Below are positions 1 through 5,519 of a DNA stretch of 6,904 nt, piece by piece. The stretch covers positions 1-6,904 of the forward strand of contig JAGGAG010000139.1 of the NCBI GenBank assembly GCA_017889745.1, written 5' to 3'. The translations under genes were made by a program, and so were the position numbers. Within the stretch, counting starts at the first letter, position 1. Each line of letters starts with the position of its first letter. The stretch comes from Gemmatimonadota bacterium (GTDB taxonomy: Bacteria > Gemmatimonadota > Gemmatimonadetes > Gemmatimonadales > GWC2-71-9). The notes beneath the pieces are model-generated. The model ran no database searches. It was not told the DNA's origin and worked only from the letters and a program-made list of their open reading frames with translations.

Positions 1-80
1 CGGCTCCGCTCACCGCGCAACGGCTCCGCTCACCGCGCAGCGGCTCCGGTCACCGCGCAGCGGCCCCGCTCACCGCGAAC
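1..80. repeat. 20-bp tandem repeat array, four copies
   Basis: Four head-to-tail units of 20 bp (1-20, 21-40, 41-60, 61-80) with consensus CGGCTCCGCTCACCGCGCAG. Units 1-3 differ by single bases. Unit 4, nearest the gene, is the most diverged (CCCC in place of CTCC, and GAAC at its end). The array may continue left of the window. It starts 8 bp past the stop of the minus-strand gene 1, so it would lie in that gene's 3' untranslated region or just after it. Read on the minus strand, each unit contains GCGCGGTGAGCGG or a close variant, which resembles the unit of the array at the other end of the window. Function unknown. Confidence 0.9.
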
Positions 81-88
81 AGCCTCTG

Positions 89-982
89 TCAGGGCGCCAA
101 TGCATACTCCCGCACGTAGTTCTCCGCCATCACCCGATGCGTGAACAGTCGCTCCACTCTCGCCCGGCACGACGCCGGGTCGATCTTCGCCACTCGTGAC
201 GCCCCCTCCACCAGTTCGTCGAGCGTGTCCCCCAGCACTCCCACCTCCGCGGTCACGATCTCCGGCAGCGCTCCCCGCTGCGTCCCGATCACCGGTGTCC
301 CGCTCGCCAGTGCCTCGATCAGGGTCAACCCGAACGGTTCATCCCAGAGCGCCGGCATCCACAGGCACCTGGCACCGGCAAGCAGCGCGGCCTTTCGCTC
401 GCCGCCGACCCTGCCGGCGTAGGACAGTCCGCGTCGCAGGCTCGGCCGCCAGCCGCCGGCAACGATGAGCCGTCGCCCCGCCCGTCGCGCCCCCTCGATG
501 GCCAGGCGGTATCCCTTCACCGAGTGCAGCCGGCCCAGGAACAGGTCGTAGTCCGCCTTGTTCGCCTGGTAGCGGTACTCCGACAGGTCGAGCCCGTTGT
601 ACACGAAGCGGCGATGACCGTATCGCACCGCGTGGTTGGCGCTCAGGAAGATCGTGTTGTCCGGAAGGACGGTGCCGGGCGGCGGGTTCCCGTGCAGGGT
701 CCACACCAAGGGCACGGGCGGCGCCACCCACAGCCGGCGGTGGCTGTGCACGATGTCCACGGCCGGCGGCAGAAAGGCAGAGACGTCGAAGTCGCGTTGC
801 TGCAGTGCCCGGTGGTCCGCTTCCGCCACCGCGATTCCCGGCATCCGCGTGCCCGTGGACGCGATCAGCGTCACCGCGTGCCCCAGCTCCTGCAGGCCGC
901 GCGCGAGCCAGGCTACGACGCGCTCCGACCCGCCATAGCCGTGCACCGGCAGCCGGGCATTCATCACCAGGGCGACATGCAT
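89..982 (-). CDS. GT4-family glycosyltransferase (AviGT4-like)
   Basis: Retaining GT-B glycosyltransferase, predicted to move a sugar from a nucleotide-sugar donor to a glycan or lipid acceptor at the cytoplasmic membrane face. With the ATG at 982 it has 297 residues. An N-terminal Rossmann strand (residues 2-7) is followed by the glycine loop HGYGGSE (14-20). The C-terminal half has GRLHSVKG (150-157, donor-phosphate Arg151 and Lys156) and the E-x7-E motif in DEPFGLTLIEALASG (E215, E223). The pattern of GYGGSERVV, then KG..AI..A, then EPFGL is that of AviGT4-like proteins as I remember them; 297 residues is a little short for the group. The open frame extends to 1129, but the extra 49 residues look unlike the family and would overlap gene 2 antisense, so 982 is preferred. 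No clear Shine-Dalgarno precedes it. Donor and acceptor cannot be read from the sequence. Confidence 0.93.
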   Translation of the reverse strand: MHVALVMNARLPVHGYGGSERVVAWLARGLQELGHAVTLIASTGTRMPGIAVAEADHRALQQRDFDVSAFLPPAVDIVHSHRRLWVAPPVPLVWTLHGNPPPGTVLPDNTIFLSANHAVRYGHRRFVYNGLDLSEYRYQANKADYDLFLGRLHSVKGYRLAIEGARRAGRRLIVAGGWRPSLRRGLSYAGRVGGERKAALLAGARCLWMPALWDEPFGLTLIEALASGTPVIGTQRGALPEIVTAEVGVLGDTLDELVEGASRVAKIDPASCRARVERLFTHRVMAENYVREYALAP

Positions 983-1007
983 CGAGCCGCAATATAGCTT
1001 TCGGCCC
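983..1007. promoter_or_regulatory. 25-bp divergent intergenic region, candidate bidirectional promoter
   Basis: Only 25 bp separate the ATG of gene 1 from the GTG of gene 2. Neither start has a recognisable Shine-Dalgarno. The centre is AATATAGCTT (991-1000), an AT-rich patch in very GC-rich surroundings. On the minus strand it reads TATATT (996 to 991), a 5/6 match to a sigma-70 -10 box, 8 nt before the ATG. On the plus strand TATAGC (993-998) lies 9 nt before the GTG. Starts about 7 nt downstream of such boxes would give leaderless or nearly leaderless mRNAs in both directions. No -35 match was found at the expected spacing on either strand. This is inference from spacing and base composition. 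Confidence 0.3.
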
Positions 1008-1991
1008 GTGGACGACATTCGCTGGTTTGCCCCCAACGACTTTGGCCGGCAGGTCGTCCCGCGGCTCAGGGCGCTCGGGTGGTCCATAGCGACGGAGGGC
1101 CTGGCCCCGGCCCGCGTGGCCTTCGCCATGAGCCAGACGTCGGCGGTCGAGGCCTTCCGCTACGCGCACCGCCATCGGGCATCGCTGGTGGTATACGTGT
1201 GGGACCTGCCACCCTGGCGCGTCGGGAACGGGCTCCCGGATCATGTGTTCGCGGTGGGTGGGCGGCTGCTGCGTGTGCCACGGCTTCGCGGTCGCTTTCT
1301 CACCGGTCGCGGGCAGCAGAGCCGCCTCTTCTGGGTCGCGCGCCACGCGAAGTCCGTCTGGGCCCCGAGCCGCCAGTCACGGGAGGACATCGGTCGCCAC
1401 ATCGGCGTCGAAGCGACGCAGGTGGAGTACTGCTACGACTCCGATTCCTTCCTGCGGGGTGCGGCACCGCCGGCCGCCGCGCATCCGGCGCTGCTGAGCG
1501 TCTCGCGTCTGGTGCCGTACAAGAACCAGGCGGCCGTGATCCGCGTTGCCGCGCGTTTCACGCGTCCGATGCACGTGCGACTCGTGGGGAGCGGGCCGGA
1601 GCACGACCATCTCGCCGGGCTGGCGCGAGAACTGGGCGTCACCTGCAGCATCGAGTCGAACCTGAGTACCGGCGCGCTGGTCTCCGCGTACCGCTCGGCG
1701 GCGGTCGTCGTGTGCCCGAGCCGCTTCGAGGGGTTCGGCCTCTCGCCCATCGAGGGCATTGCCTGTGGCGCGCCGGTGGCTGCGTCGGACATTCCACCAC
1801 ACCGCGAGTTCCTGGGCGCCGCCGTCGAGTATTTCCCGCTCGACGACGATGCCGGTCTCGAGGCAGCCGTGCGGCGGGCCCTGGACCGCGGCGCGCCTGA
1901 CTCCGCGGGCATTGCGCGACTCACACTCGATGCCGCCGCCGCCCGCTTCGATGCGGCACTGCGGGCGCTGTCCGGACATCCGGTGCGCTGA
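1008..1991 (+). CDS. GT4-family glycosyltransferase
   Basis: Retaining GT-B glycosyltransferase of 327 residues. The N-terminal domain (about 1-155) begins directly with a beta strand (DIRWFAP, 2-8) and contains VYVWDLPPW (62-70), probably part of the acceptor side. The C-terminal donor domain (about 160-327) has SVSRLVPYKNQ (164-174, Arg167 and Lys172 for the donor phosphates), LVGSGPE (192-198) and the E-x7-E motif in FEGFGLSPIEGIACG (E241, E249). These features place it in GT4 (Glycos_transf_1). The GTG at 1008 is chosen because translation begins straight into the first strand; the next in-frame ATG would remove about 40 residues. There is no obvious Shine-Dalgarno. It probably forms a two-gene unit with gene 3, which starts 36 bp after its stop. 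Sugar specificity cannot be assigned. Confidence 0.93.
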   Translation: MDDIRWFAPNDFGRQVVPRLRALGWSIATEGLAPARVAFAMSQTSAVEAFRYAHRHRASLVVYVWDLPPWRVGNGLPDHVFAVGGRLLRVPRLRGRFLTGRGQQSRLFWVARHAKSVWAPSRQSREDIGRHIGVEATQVEYCYDSDSFLRGAAPPAAAHPALLSVSRLVPYKNQAAVIRVAARFTRPMHVRLVGSGPEHDHLAGLARELGVTCSIESNLSTGALVSAYRSAAVVVCPSRFEGFGLSPIEGIACGAPVAASDIPPHREFLGAAVEYFPLDDDAGLEAAVRRALDRGAPDSAGIARLTLDAAAARFDAALRALSGHPVR

Positions 1992-2012
1992 CCGATGGGA
2001 TCGCCGGTTCTT

Positions 2013-2024
2013 CACCTGGAGGTG
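2013..2024 (+). promoter_or_regulatory. Strong Shine-Dalgarno for gene 3, within a small inverted repeat
   Basis: GGAGG at 2018-2022 lies 5 nt before the GTG at 2028 and is the best ribosome binding site in the window. The codon just before that GTG is an in-frame TGA (2025-2027), so the gene cannot start earlier and the site fixes the start. The Shine-Dalgarno sits inside CACCTGGAGGTG (2013-2024), whose arms CACC and GGTG are complementary around a 4-nt loop. Such a small hairpin could partly mask the site, but its stability is doubtful. Confidence 0.65.
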
Positions 2025-2027
2025 TGA

Positions 2028-2891
2028 GTGGTTCCTGTCTCCGGCTTCACCATCGTCCGGAATGCCGTCGCACTCGACTTCCCCGTTGTGGAGAGCATCC
2101 GCTCGATCCTGCCCGTCTGCGAGGAGGTCGTGGTCAACGTGGGCCGGTCGGACGACGGGACGCTCGAGCTCATCCGCGGGATCGACGATCCGCGCATTCG
2201 GATCGTGGAGACGGAGTGGGACTGGAGCGACAAGATCATGGCGCTGGGCCGCGAAACGATGCGCGCCATGCGCGCCTGCCGTCACCCGTGGGGATTGTAC
2301 ATCCAGGCGGATGAGGTCCTGCACGAATCCGGTGCCACGATACTGCGGGACACCGTGCAGCAGGTGGACGCCGATCCGCGGGTGGAGGGGCTGCTCGTGC
2401 GCTACCTGCACTTCTATGGCGACCTGGGTACGCTGGCGACACACCGCCGCTGGTATCGGCAGGAGGTGCGTTGCGTCAGGCTCGACCCCGCCCTCGACAT
2501 CCACCCATTCCAGGACGCCCAGGGCTTCCGGGTCGGGCCGGAAGACCGGAAGATCCGCGCCCGGCCCACCGGCGCGGTGATGTATCACTATGGCTGGGCC
2601 CGGCCTCCCGAATCGATCCAGAAGAAGCGTGAGTTCACCCGCAGTCTCTATCCCGAGAAGGAACAGCAGGCGCGACCCCTGCTGCCCTGGATACCGCTGC
2701 TGCGGCCCTTCACCGGCGAGCATCCCGCGGTGGCGCGGAACTGGGTGCGCGCGCGCATGCCGGCGGCCGGCGAGCGGCGCATGACCGATCCCTTCTTTCA
2801 CTGGGGCTGGTTGCGCCTGTACCTGTCGTACACGTTCGAGCGGTTGACCGGGATCCGCCCCTTCGAGTTCCGGAACTACACGGTGGTGTAG
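2028..2891 (+). CDS. GT2-family glycosyltransferase
   Basis: GT-A-fold family 2 glycosyltransferase of 287 residues, predicted to be inverting, cytoplasmic or membrane-peripheral. The N-terminal SGFTIVRNA (5-13) and NVGRSDDGT (37-45) are the nucleotide-binding start of the fold. YIQADEVLHE (91-100) holds the metal-binding acidic pair in the DxD position. EGLLVRYLHFYG (120-131), QDAQGFR (162-168) and VMYHYGWARPPESIQKK (184-200) are features I associate with a distinct GT2 subfamily that is also common in Bacteroidota (from memory, not a search). The C-terminal 85 residues are basic and aromatic and may contact membrane or acceptor. The GTG start is fixed by the preceding in-frame TGA and strong GGAGG. 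It follows gene 2 by 36 bp, and its last 16 bp overlap the end of convergent gene 4. Substrate unknown. Confidence 0.9.
   Translation: MVPVSGFTIVRNAVALDFPVVESIRSILPVCEEVVVNVGRSDDGTLELIRGIDDPRIRIVETEWDWSDKIMALGRETMRAMRACRHPWGLYIQADEVLHESGATILRDTVQQVDADPRVEGLLVRYLHFYGDLGTLATHRRWYRQEVRCVRLDPALDIHPFQDAQGFRVGPEDRKIRARPTGAVMYHYGWARPPESIQKKREFTRSLYPEKEQQARPLLPWIPLLRPFTGEHPAVARNWVRARMPAAGERRMTDPFFHWGWLRLYLSYTFERLTGIRPFEFRNYTVV
2876..2891. other. Perfect inverted repeat spanning the overlapping stops of convergent genes 3 and 4
   Basis: CTACAC-GGTG-GTGTAG: 6-bp perfectly complementary arms (2876-2881 and 2886-2891) around a 4-nt loop. The palindrome is exactly the 16-bp overlap of the two genes. Its right end is the TAG of gene 3, and its left end read on the minus strand is the TAG of gene 4. 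The proteins therefore finish almost alike (NYTVV and PYTTV). It could form a small hairpin in either mRNA and help termination in both directions, but neither side has a T tract, so it is not a canonical intrinsic terminator. Confidence 0.6.
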
Positions 2892-3892
2892 GGGAAGCTC
2901 TCCCCGCGCAGGAGCAGTTCGAGCCGGTGTGCGTATGTGTGGTGCGCCAGCGCGTGTGCTCGCCCGGCCCGCGCGATGGCCGCTCGTTCCTCCGGTCGCC
3001 CGAGCCAGTAGCGCACCTGCGCCACCGCGTCCTCCTCGCTCCGGAACAGCGCGCAGTGTTCGCCCTCCCGGACCAGGAGTTCCATGCCCGGGGTCCAGGG
3101 ACCCAGATAGAACCCGCCCGAGCCCAGCACCTTCCATATCCGGTTCGAGATGCAGAGCGGTGCTTCCGCCTGGGCGCGGGTCGCCGCCGCGCCGAGCGAG
3201 ATGGCGGCGCCCGCGACCACCCGGGCCAGGCGCCTGCCGCGCACCCGGCCGCCGCGCACCGGCAGGTGGTGCTCCTGAGCATCCCAGCCCAGCCCGCGGA
3301 TCTGCAGGTCGGCGACACCCGCCACCGCGCCAAGCAGGGCGTGGCGATCCCGATACTGCCCCGATCCGACGAACGACACGTCGCAGCGATAGCGCGCCGG
3401 CACCGTGCTCGCCGGACGGTCCTCCTCGGGGTCGAGCGCCTGGGGAAGGAAGCGCACGTCGGGCGCACCGGCGCGGGCGTACGTCGTGCGAATGGATGGG
3501 CAGGTGAGGTACAGCGACCCGGAGGCCCGTGCCAGGCGAACCACCCCGGCGTGCGCCTGCTCGGCGAAATCGAAGTACCAGGTGGTCGCCTCCCGGCCGC
3601 GTACCAGCCGTGCCAGCGTCGCGTCGTCGAGACGCGCGGCGTAACGGGTCAGGATCACCACGTCCGGTGCGAAGCGGTCCGTCATCCGGATGAGCAGCGC
3701 CGGCGCGAGCCGCCCGAGCCGGGTCCACCTCCTCGCATCGAGCATCCGCGCCGTGTGGCCCAGCGCGCGCGCCCCGCGTGCGATAGCCGCCTCCGTTCGA
3801 TGGCGCCCGCCCGCGCCGACCACGAGAATGCGGCGTGGCGGGCCCGCGCGGTTGCCGGCGAGGGGGGGCGCGTGAGTATCTATTCCGGTCAT
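2876..3892 (-). CDS. CgeB-like glycosyltransferase (Glyco_trans_1_2 domain)
   Basis: Predicted GT-B glycosyltransferase of 338 residues from the ATG at 3892. The N-terminal strand RRILVVGAGG (20-29) opens the first Rossmann domain. TTWYFDFAEQAHAG (103-116) and DVSFVGSGQYRDR (171-183) match the middle of CgeB-type proteins. ISNRIWKVLGSGGFYLGPW (248-266), then HCALFRSEEDAVAQVRYWL and AHHTYAHRLELLL (316-328), form the conserved C-terminal Glyco_trans_1_2 domain. The E-x7-E signature of ordinary GT4 enzymes is absent, as expected for this group. The frame stays open to 4009, but the extra 39 residues are low-complexity and would overlap gene 5, so 3892 is preferred. No clear Shine-Dalgarno is visible. 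A run of seven C lies in codons 9-11. The gene sits in opposite orientation between plus-strand genes 3 and 5. Substrate unknown. Confidence 0.88.
   Translation of the reverse strand: MTGIDTHAPPLAGNRAGPPRRILVVGAGGRHRTEAAIARGARALGHTARMLDARRWTRLGRLAPALLIRMTDRFAPDVVILTRYAARLDDATLARLVRGREATTWYFDFAEQAHAGVVRLARASGSLYLTCPSIRTTYARAGAPDVRFLPQALDPEEDRPASTVPARYRCDVSFVGSGQYRDRHALLGAVAGVADLQIRGLGWDAQEHHLPVRGGRVRGRRLARVVAGAAISLGAAATRAQAEAPLCISNRIWKVLGSGGFYLGPWTPGMELLVREGEHCALFRSEEDAVAQVRYWLGRPEERAAIARAGRAHALAHHTYAHRLELLLRGESFPYTTV
3862..3868. repeat. Seven-base homopolymer (G on plus strand) in the first codons of gene 4
   Basis: A run of seven G on the plus strand, which reads as seven C in the coding strand of gene 4, covering two proline codons and the next base. 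A one-base slip would shift the frame within the first 12 codons and abolish the enzyme. Phase-variable surface-glycan genes often carry such tracts, but usually longer ones, and in GC-rich DNA a run of seven can arise by chance. Confidence 0.9.
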
Positions 3893-3977
3893 GGCGACCC
3901 GAATGTCTGGGCGACGCGCCGCAACCACAAGCGGTGCCCCCTTGGCCGCTCCGCCTCCCACTGGCGAGACCACCCCG
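3893..3977. other. 85-bp divergent intergenic region between genes 4 and 5
   Basis: The region holds the upstream sequences of both divergent genes. I see no convincing -10/-35 pair on either strand. A weak purine stretch GGCGAG (3963-3968) lies 9 nt before the ATG of gene 5 and could be a poor Shine-Dalgarno. At its left edge CATG (3890-3893) is palindromic, so an ATG exists on both strands there. The plus-strand one is in frame with gene 5 but would add a low-complexity 29-residue leader. Confidence 0.5.
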
Positions 3978-4718
3978 ATGGCGCTTCCGGTGTACGCCTG
4001 TCTGCGCACGCACGATCGCGCCCTCGAACTCTTTCAGGGCTGGCCGCGCGAGGGACGGGTGCTCGAGGTCGCGGCGGGCAGCGGTGCCTTCGCCGCGCGC
4101 CTCCAGGCCGCCGGGTTCACCATGGAGGCCTGCGACCTCTATCCCGAACAGTTCGGCGTTCCCGGCATCCCCGTCAGCTTTGCCGACCTGTCCCGGCGCC
4201 TGCCGTATGAGGACGGCCGCTTTGCCTGCCTTTCGTGCCTCGAGGGGATCGAGCACCTGGAGGACCAGTTCGCTTTCGTTCGCGAGTGCTGGCGCGTGCT
4301 CGAGCCGGGTGGGCGGCTCCTCCTGTCCACGCCGAACATTCTCGGCCTGGCGTCGCGCTGGCGGTACTTCTGGACCGGTTTCTTTCCCCTGGCCACTCGC
4401 CCGATGAACGAGCTCAGGCGCGAGCCGGTGCATGATCACATCAACCTGATCACCTACTACGAGCTGCGATACATCCTGCGGACCACCGGCTTCACGGTCG
4501 AGCAGGTGACGACGGACCGCCTCCGCACATCGGGTCGGCTGCTCGGTTGGACACGGCCACTGGTGTCTCTGGCCACCCGGAGGGCGCTTGCCCGTGAGCC
4601 GGACCCCGCGCAGCGCCAGGCGAATGAGGAAATCGCAATGCACCTGCTCTCCCGCGACCTGCTCTACGGCCGCACGCTCATGCTGGTGGCCCGGAAGCCG
4701 GCGGGAGCGGCCGCCTGA
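3978..4718 (+). CDS. Class I SAM-dependent methyltransferase
   Basis: Predicted soluble methyltransferase of 246 residues that uses S-adenosylmethionine, in the Methyltransf_11/23 (UbiG-like) group. Motif I is VLEVAAGSGAFA (28-39), with alanine in place of the first glycine of the usual E/DxGxGxG. ACDLYP (51-56) places Asp53 after strand 2 to bind the ribose hydroxyls. CLEGIEHLED (87-96) and the motif around EPGGRLLLSTPN (109-120) follow in the expected order. HDHINLITYYELRYIL (152-167) and GFTVEQV (171-177) form the usual C-terminal cap. The ATG at 3978 is preferred over the in-frame ATG at 3891, whose leader is rich in Ala, Pro and Thr and not family-like. The stop overlaps the start of gene 6 in TGATG, so the two are probably translationally coupled. 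Given its neighbours it may O-methylate a sugar of the glycan, but the target is inferred. Confidence 0.9.
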   Translation: MALPVYACLRTHDRALELFQGWPREGRVLEVAAGSGAFAARLQAAGFTMEACDLYPEQFGVPGIPVSFADLSRRLPYEDGRFACLSCLEGIEHLEDQFAFVRECWRVLEPGGRLLLSTPNILGLASRWRYFWTGFFPLATRPMNELRREPVHDHINLITYYELRYILRTTGFTVEQVTTDRLRTSGRLLGWTRPLVSLATRRALAREPDPAQRQANEEIAMHLLSRDLLYGRTLMLVARKPAGAAA

Positions 4719-5470
4719 TGGCGGGCACCGTTCCCCTCACCGTCGTCATCCCCACGCTCGATGAGGCGCCTCGCCTGGCCGACTGCCTCGCGAGCGTGGC
4801 GTGGGCCGGCGAAGTGATCGTCGCCGATGCGGGCTCCACCGACGCCACCGTGGCCGTGGCGCGTGCCGCCGGCGCCATCGTCATCGAGGGCGCCGGTCCC
4901 ACCATCGCGGCCCAACGGAACCTGGCGATCGCGCGGGCGAATCACCCCTGGGTCCTGGCGCTCGACGCCGATGAACGGGTGGCGCCGGAGCTCGCCGCCG
5001 AACTGGCCGCGGTGGTCTCGGCCCCCGCGCATGCCGCCTACCGCGTGCGGCGGCGCAGTTTCTATCTCGGCCGCGAGCTCACCCGGGGGCACTGGGGCAA
5101 TGACTGGGTCGTGCGCCTCTTCTCCCGCGAGCGTCGCTTTGTCGAGCGGCGCGTGCACGAGGCCCTCGAACCGGTGGCCGACGTCGGCACCCTGCGCGGC
5201 ACCCTGCTGCACGAGCCGTATCGCGATCTCTCGCATCACCTCGACAAGATGATTCGCTACAGCGCCTGGGGCGCACAGGACCTGTACGAGCGCGGGCGTC
5301 GCGCGACCTTCTGGGATCTTGCCGGTCGGCCCACCGGGCGGTTCCTCAAGGCCTGGCTGCTCGAGGGGAGCGTGCTCGACGGCCGCCAGGGATTCATCTC
5401 GGCGGCACTTGGTGCGTGCGCCTCGTTCTTCAAGTACGCCCATCTCTGGGAACTCGGGCAGCGCCGCTAG
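4718..5470 (+). CDS. GT2 glycosyltransferase, WaaE/LgtF (LPS core beta-1,4-glucosyltransferase) type
   Basis: GT-A inverting glycosyltransferase of 250 residues. LTVVIPTLDEAPRLADCL (7-24) and EVIVADAGSTDATV (32-45) form the nucleotide-binding fold. AAQRNLAI (64-71) and LALDADERVAPEL (80-92) carry the DxD metal site (D83, D85). GRELTRGHWGNDWVVRLF (118-135), RVHEAL (145-150) and the LLHEPYRDLSHHLDK stretch (163-177) match the WaaE/KdtX/LgtF pattern. The C-terminal KAWLLEGSVLDGRQGF (211-226), then FFKYAHLWE, is the amphipathic membrane-associating tail of that family. Characterised relatives add glucose to heptose of the LPS inner core; sugar and acceptor here are not proven. The start codon overlaps the gene 5 stop by one base, with GGGAG (4703-4707) 10 nt upstream. 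Gene 7 starts 49 bp after its stop, so genes 5-7 probably form one operon. Confidence 0.92.
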   Translation: MAGTVPLTVVIPTLDEAPRLADCLASVAWAGEVIVADAGSTDATVAVARAAGAIVIEGAGPTIAAQRNLAIARANHPWVLALDADERVAPELAAELAAVVSAPAHAAYRVRRRSFYLGRELTRGHWGNDWVVRLFSRERRFVERRVHEALEPVADVGTLRGTLLHEPYRDLSHHLDKMIRYSAWGAQDLYERGRRATFWDLAGRPTGRFLKAWLLEGSVLDGRQGFISAALGACASFFKYAHLWELGQRR

Positions 5471-5479
5471 CGCCGCCCG
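5455..5479 (+). other. GC hairpin over the stop codon of gene 6
   Basis: CGGGC (5455-5459) pairs with GCCCG (5475-5479). After one A-C mismatch, GCGC (5461-5464) pairs with GCGC (5470-5473) around a 5-nt loop. The TAG stop (5468-5470) falls in the loop and stem. No T tract follows, and gene 7 starts about 40 bp later, so partial attenuation or an mRNA stability element is more likely than full termination. In such GC-rich DNA chance pairing is common. Confidence 0.3.
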
Positions 5480-5509
5480 GCATCGTACAGCACGCCGAAC
5501 CGCACGCCC

Positions 5510-5513
5510 GGAG
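5510..5513 (+). promoter_or_regulatory. Shine-Dalgarno of gene 7
   Basis: GGAG lies 6 nt before the ATG at 5520, a near-ideal spacing, and supports that start codon. Confidence 0.6.
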
Positions 5514-5519
5514 TGACGC

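Noticed and set aside
983..1129. Longer N-terminus for gene 1 (start at 1129)
   Set aside because: The extra 49 residues precede the natural first beta strand, have no family resemblance, and overlap the divergent gene 2 coding sequence.
339..1346. A 335-codon minus-strand frame overlapping genes 1 and 2
   Set aside because: It is out of frame with gene 1 and antisense to gene 2, with Arg/Ala/Gly-rich sequence and no motif.
2710..3468. A 252-codon minus-strand frame across the gene 3/4 junction
   Set aside because: It is gene 4 read in the wrong frame, extended antisense into gene 3. It is rich in Arg, Ser and Cys and has no domain.
3891..3977. Longer N-terminus for the methyltransferase (start at 3891)
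   Set aside because: The 29-residue leader is low-complexity and would start head-to-head with gene 4's own ATG. The ATG at 3978 gives a normal family N-terminus. It cannot be fully excluded without start mapping.
2927..4210. A 427-codon plus-strand frame opposite gene 4
   Set aside because: It has no recognisable domain, a composition typical of a shadow frame, and overlaps the start of the methyltransferase. The opposite strand encodes a clear CgeB-like protein.
1377..4643. A 1088-codon open frame on the minus strand spanning genes 2 to 5
   Set aside because: It runs antisense or out of frame through four well-supported genes, its product is Arg/Gly/Pro-rich without any domain, and part of it is gene 4 read in the wrong frame. 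Long stop-free shadow frames are expected at this GC content.
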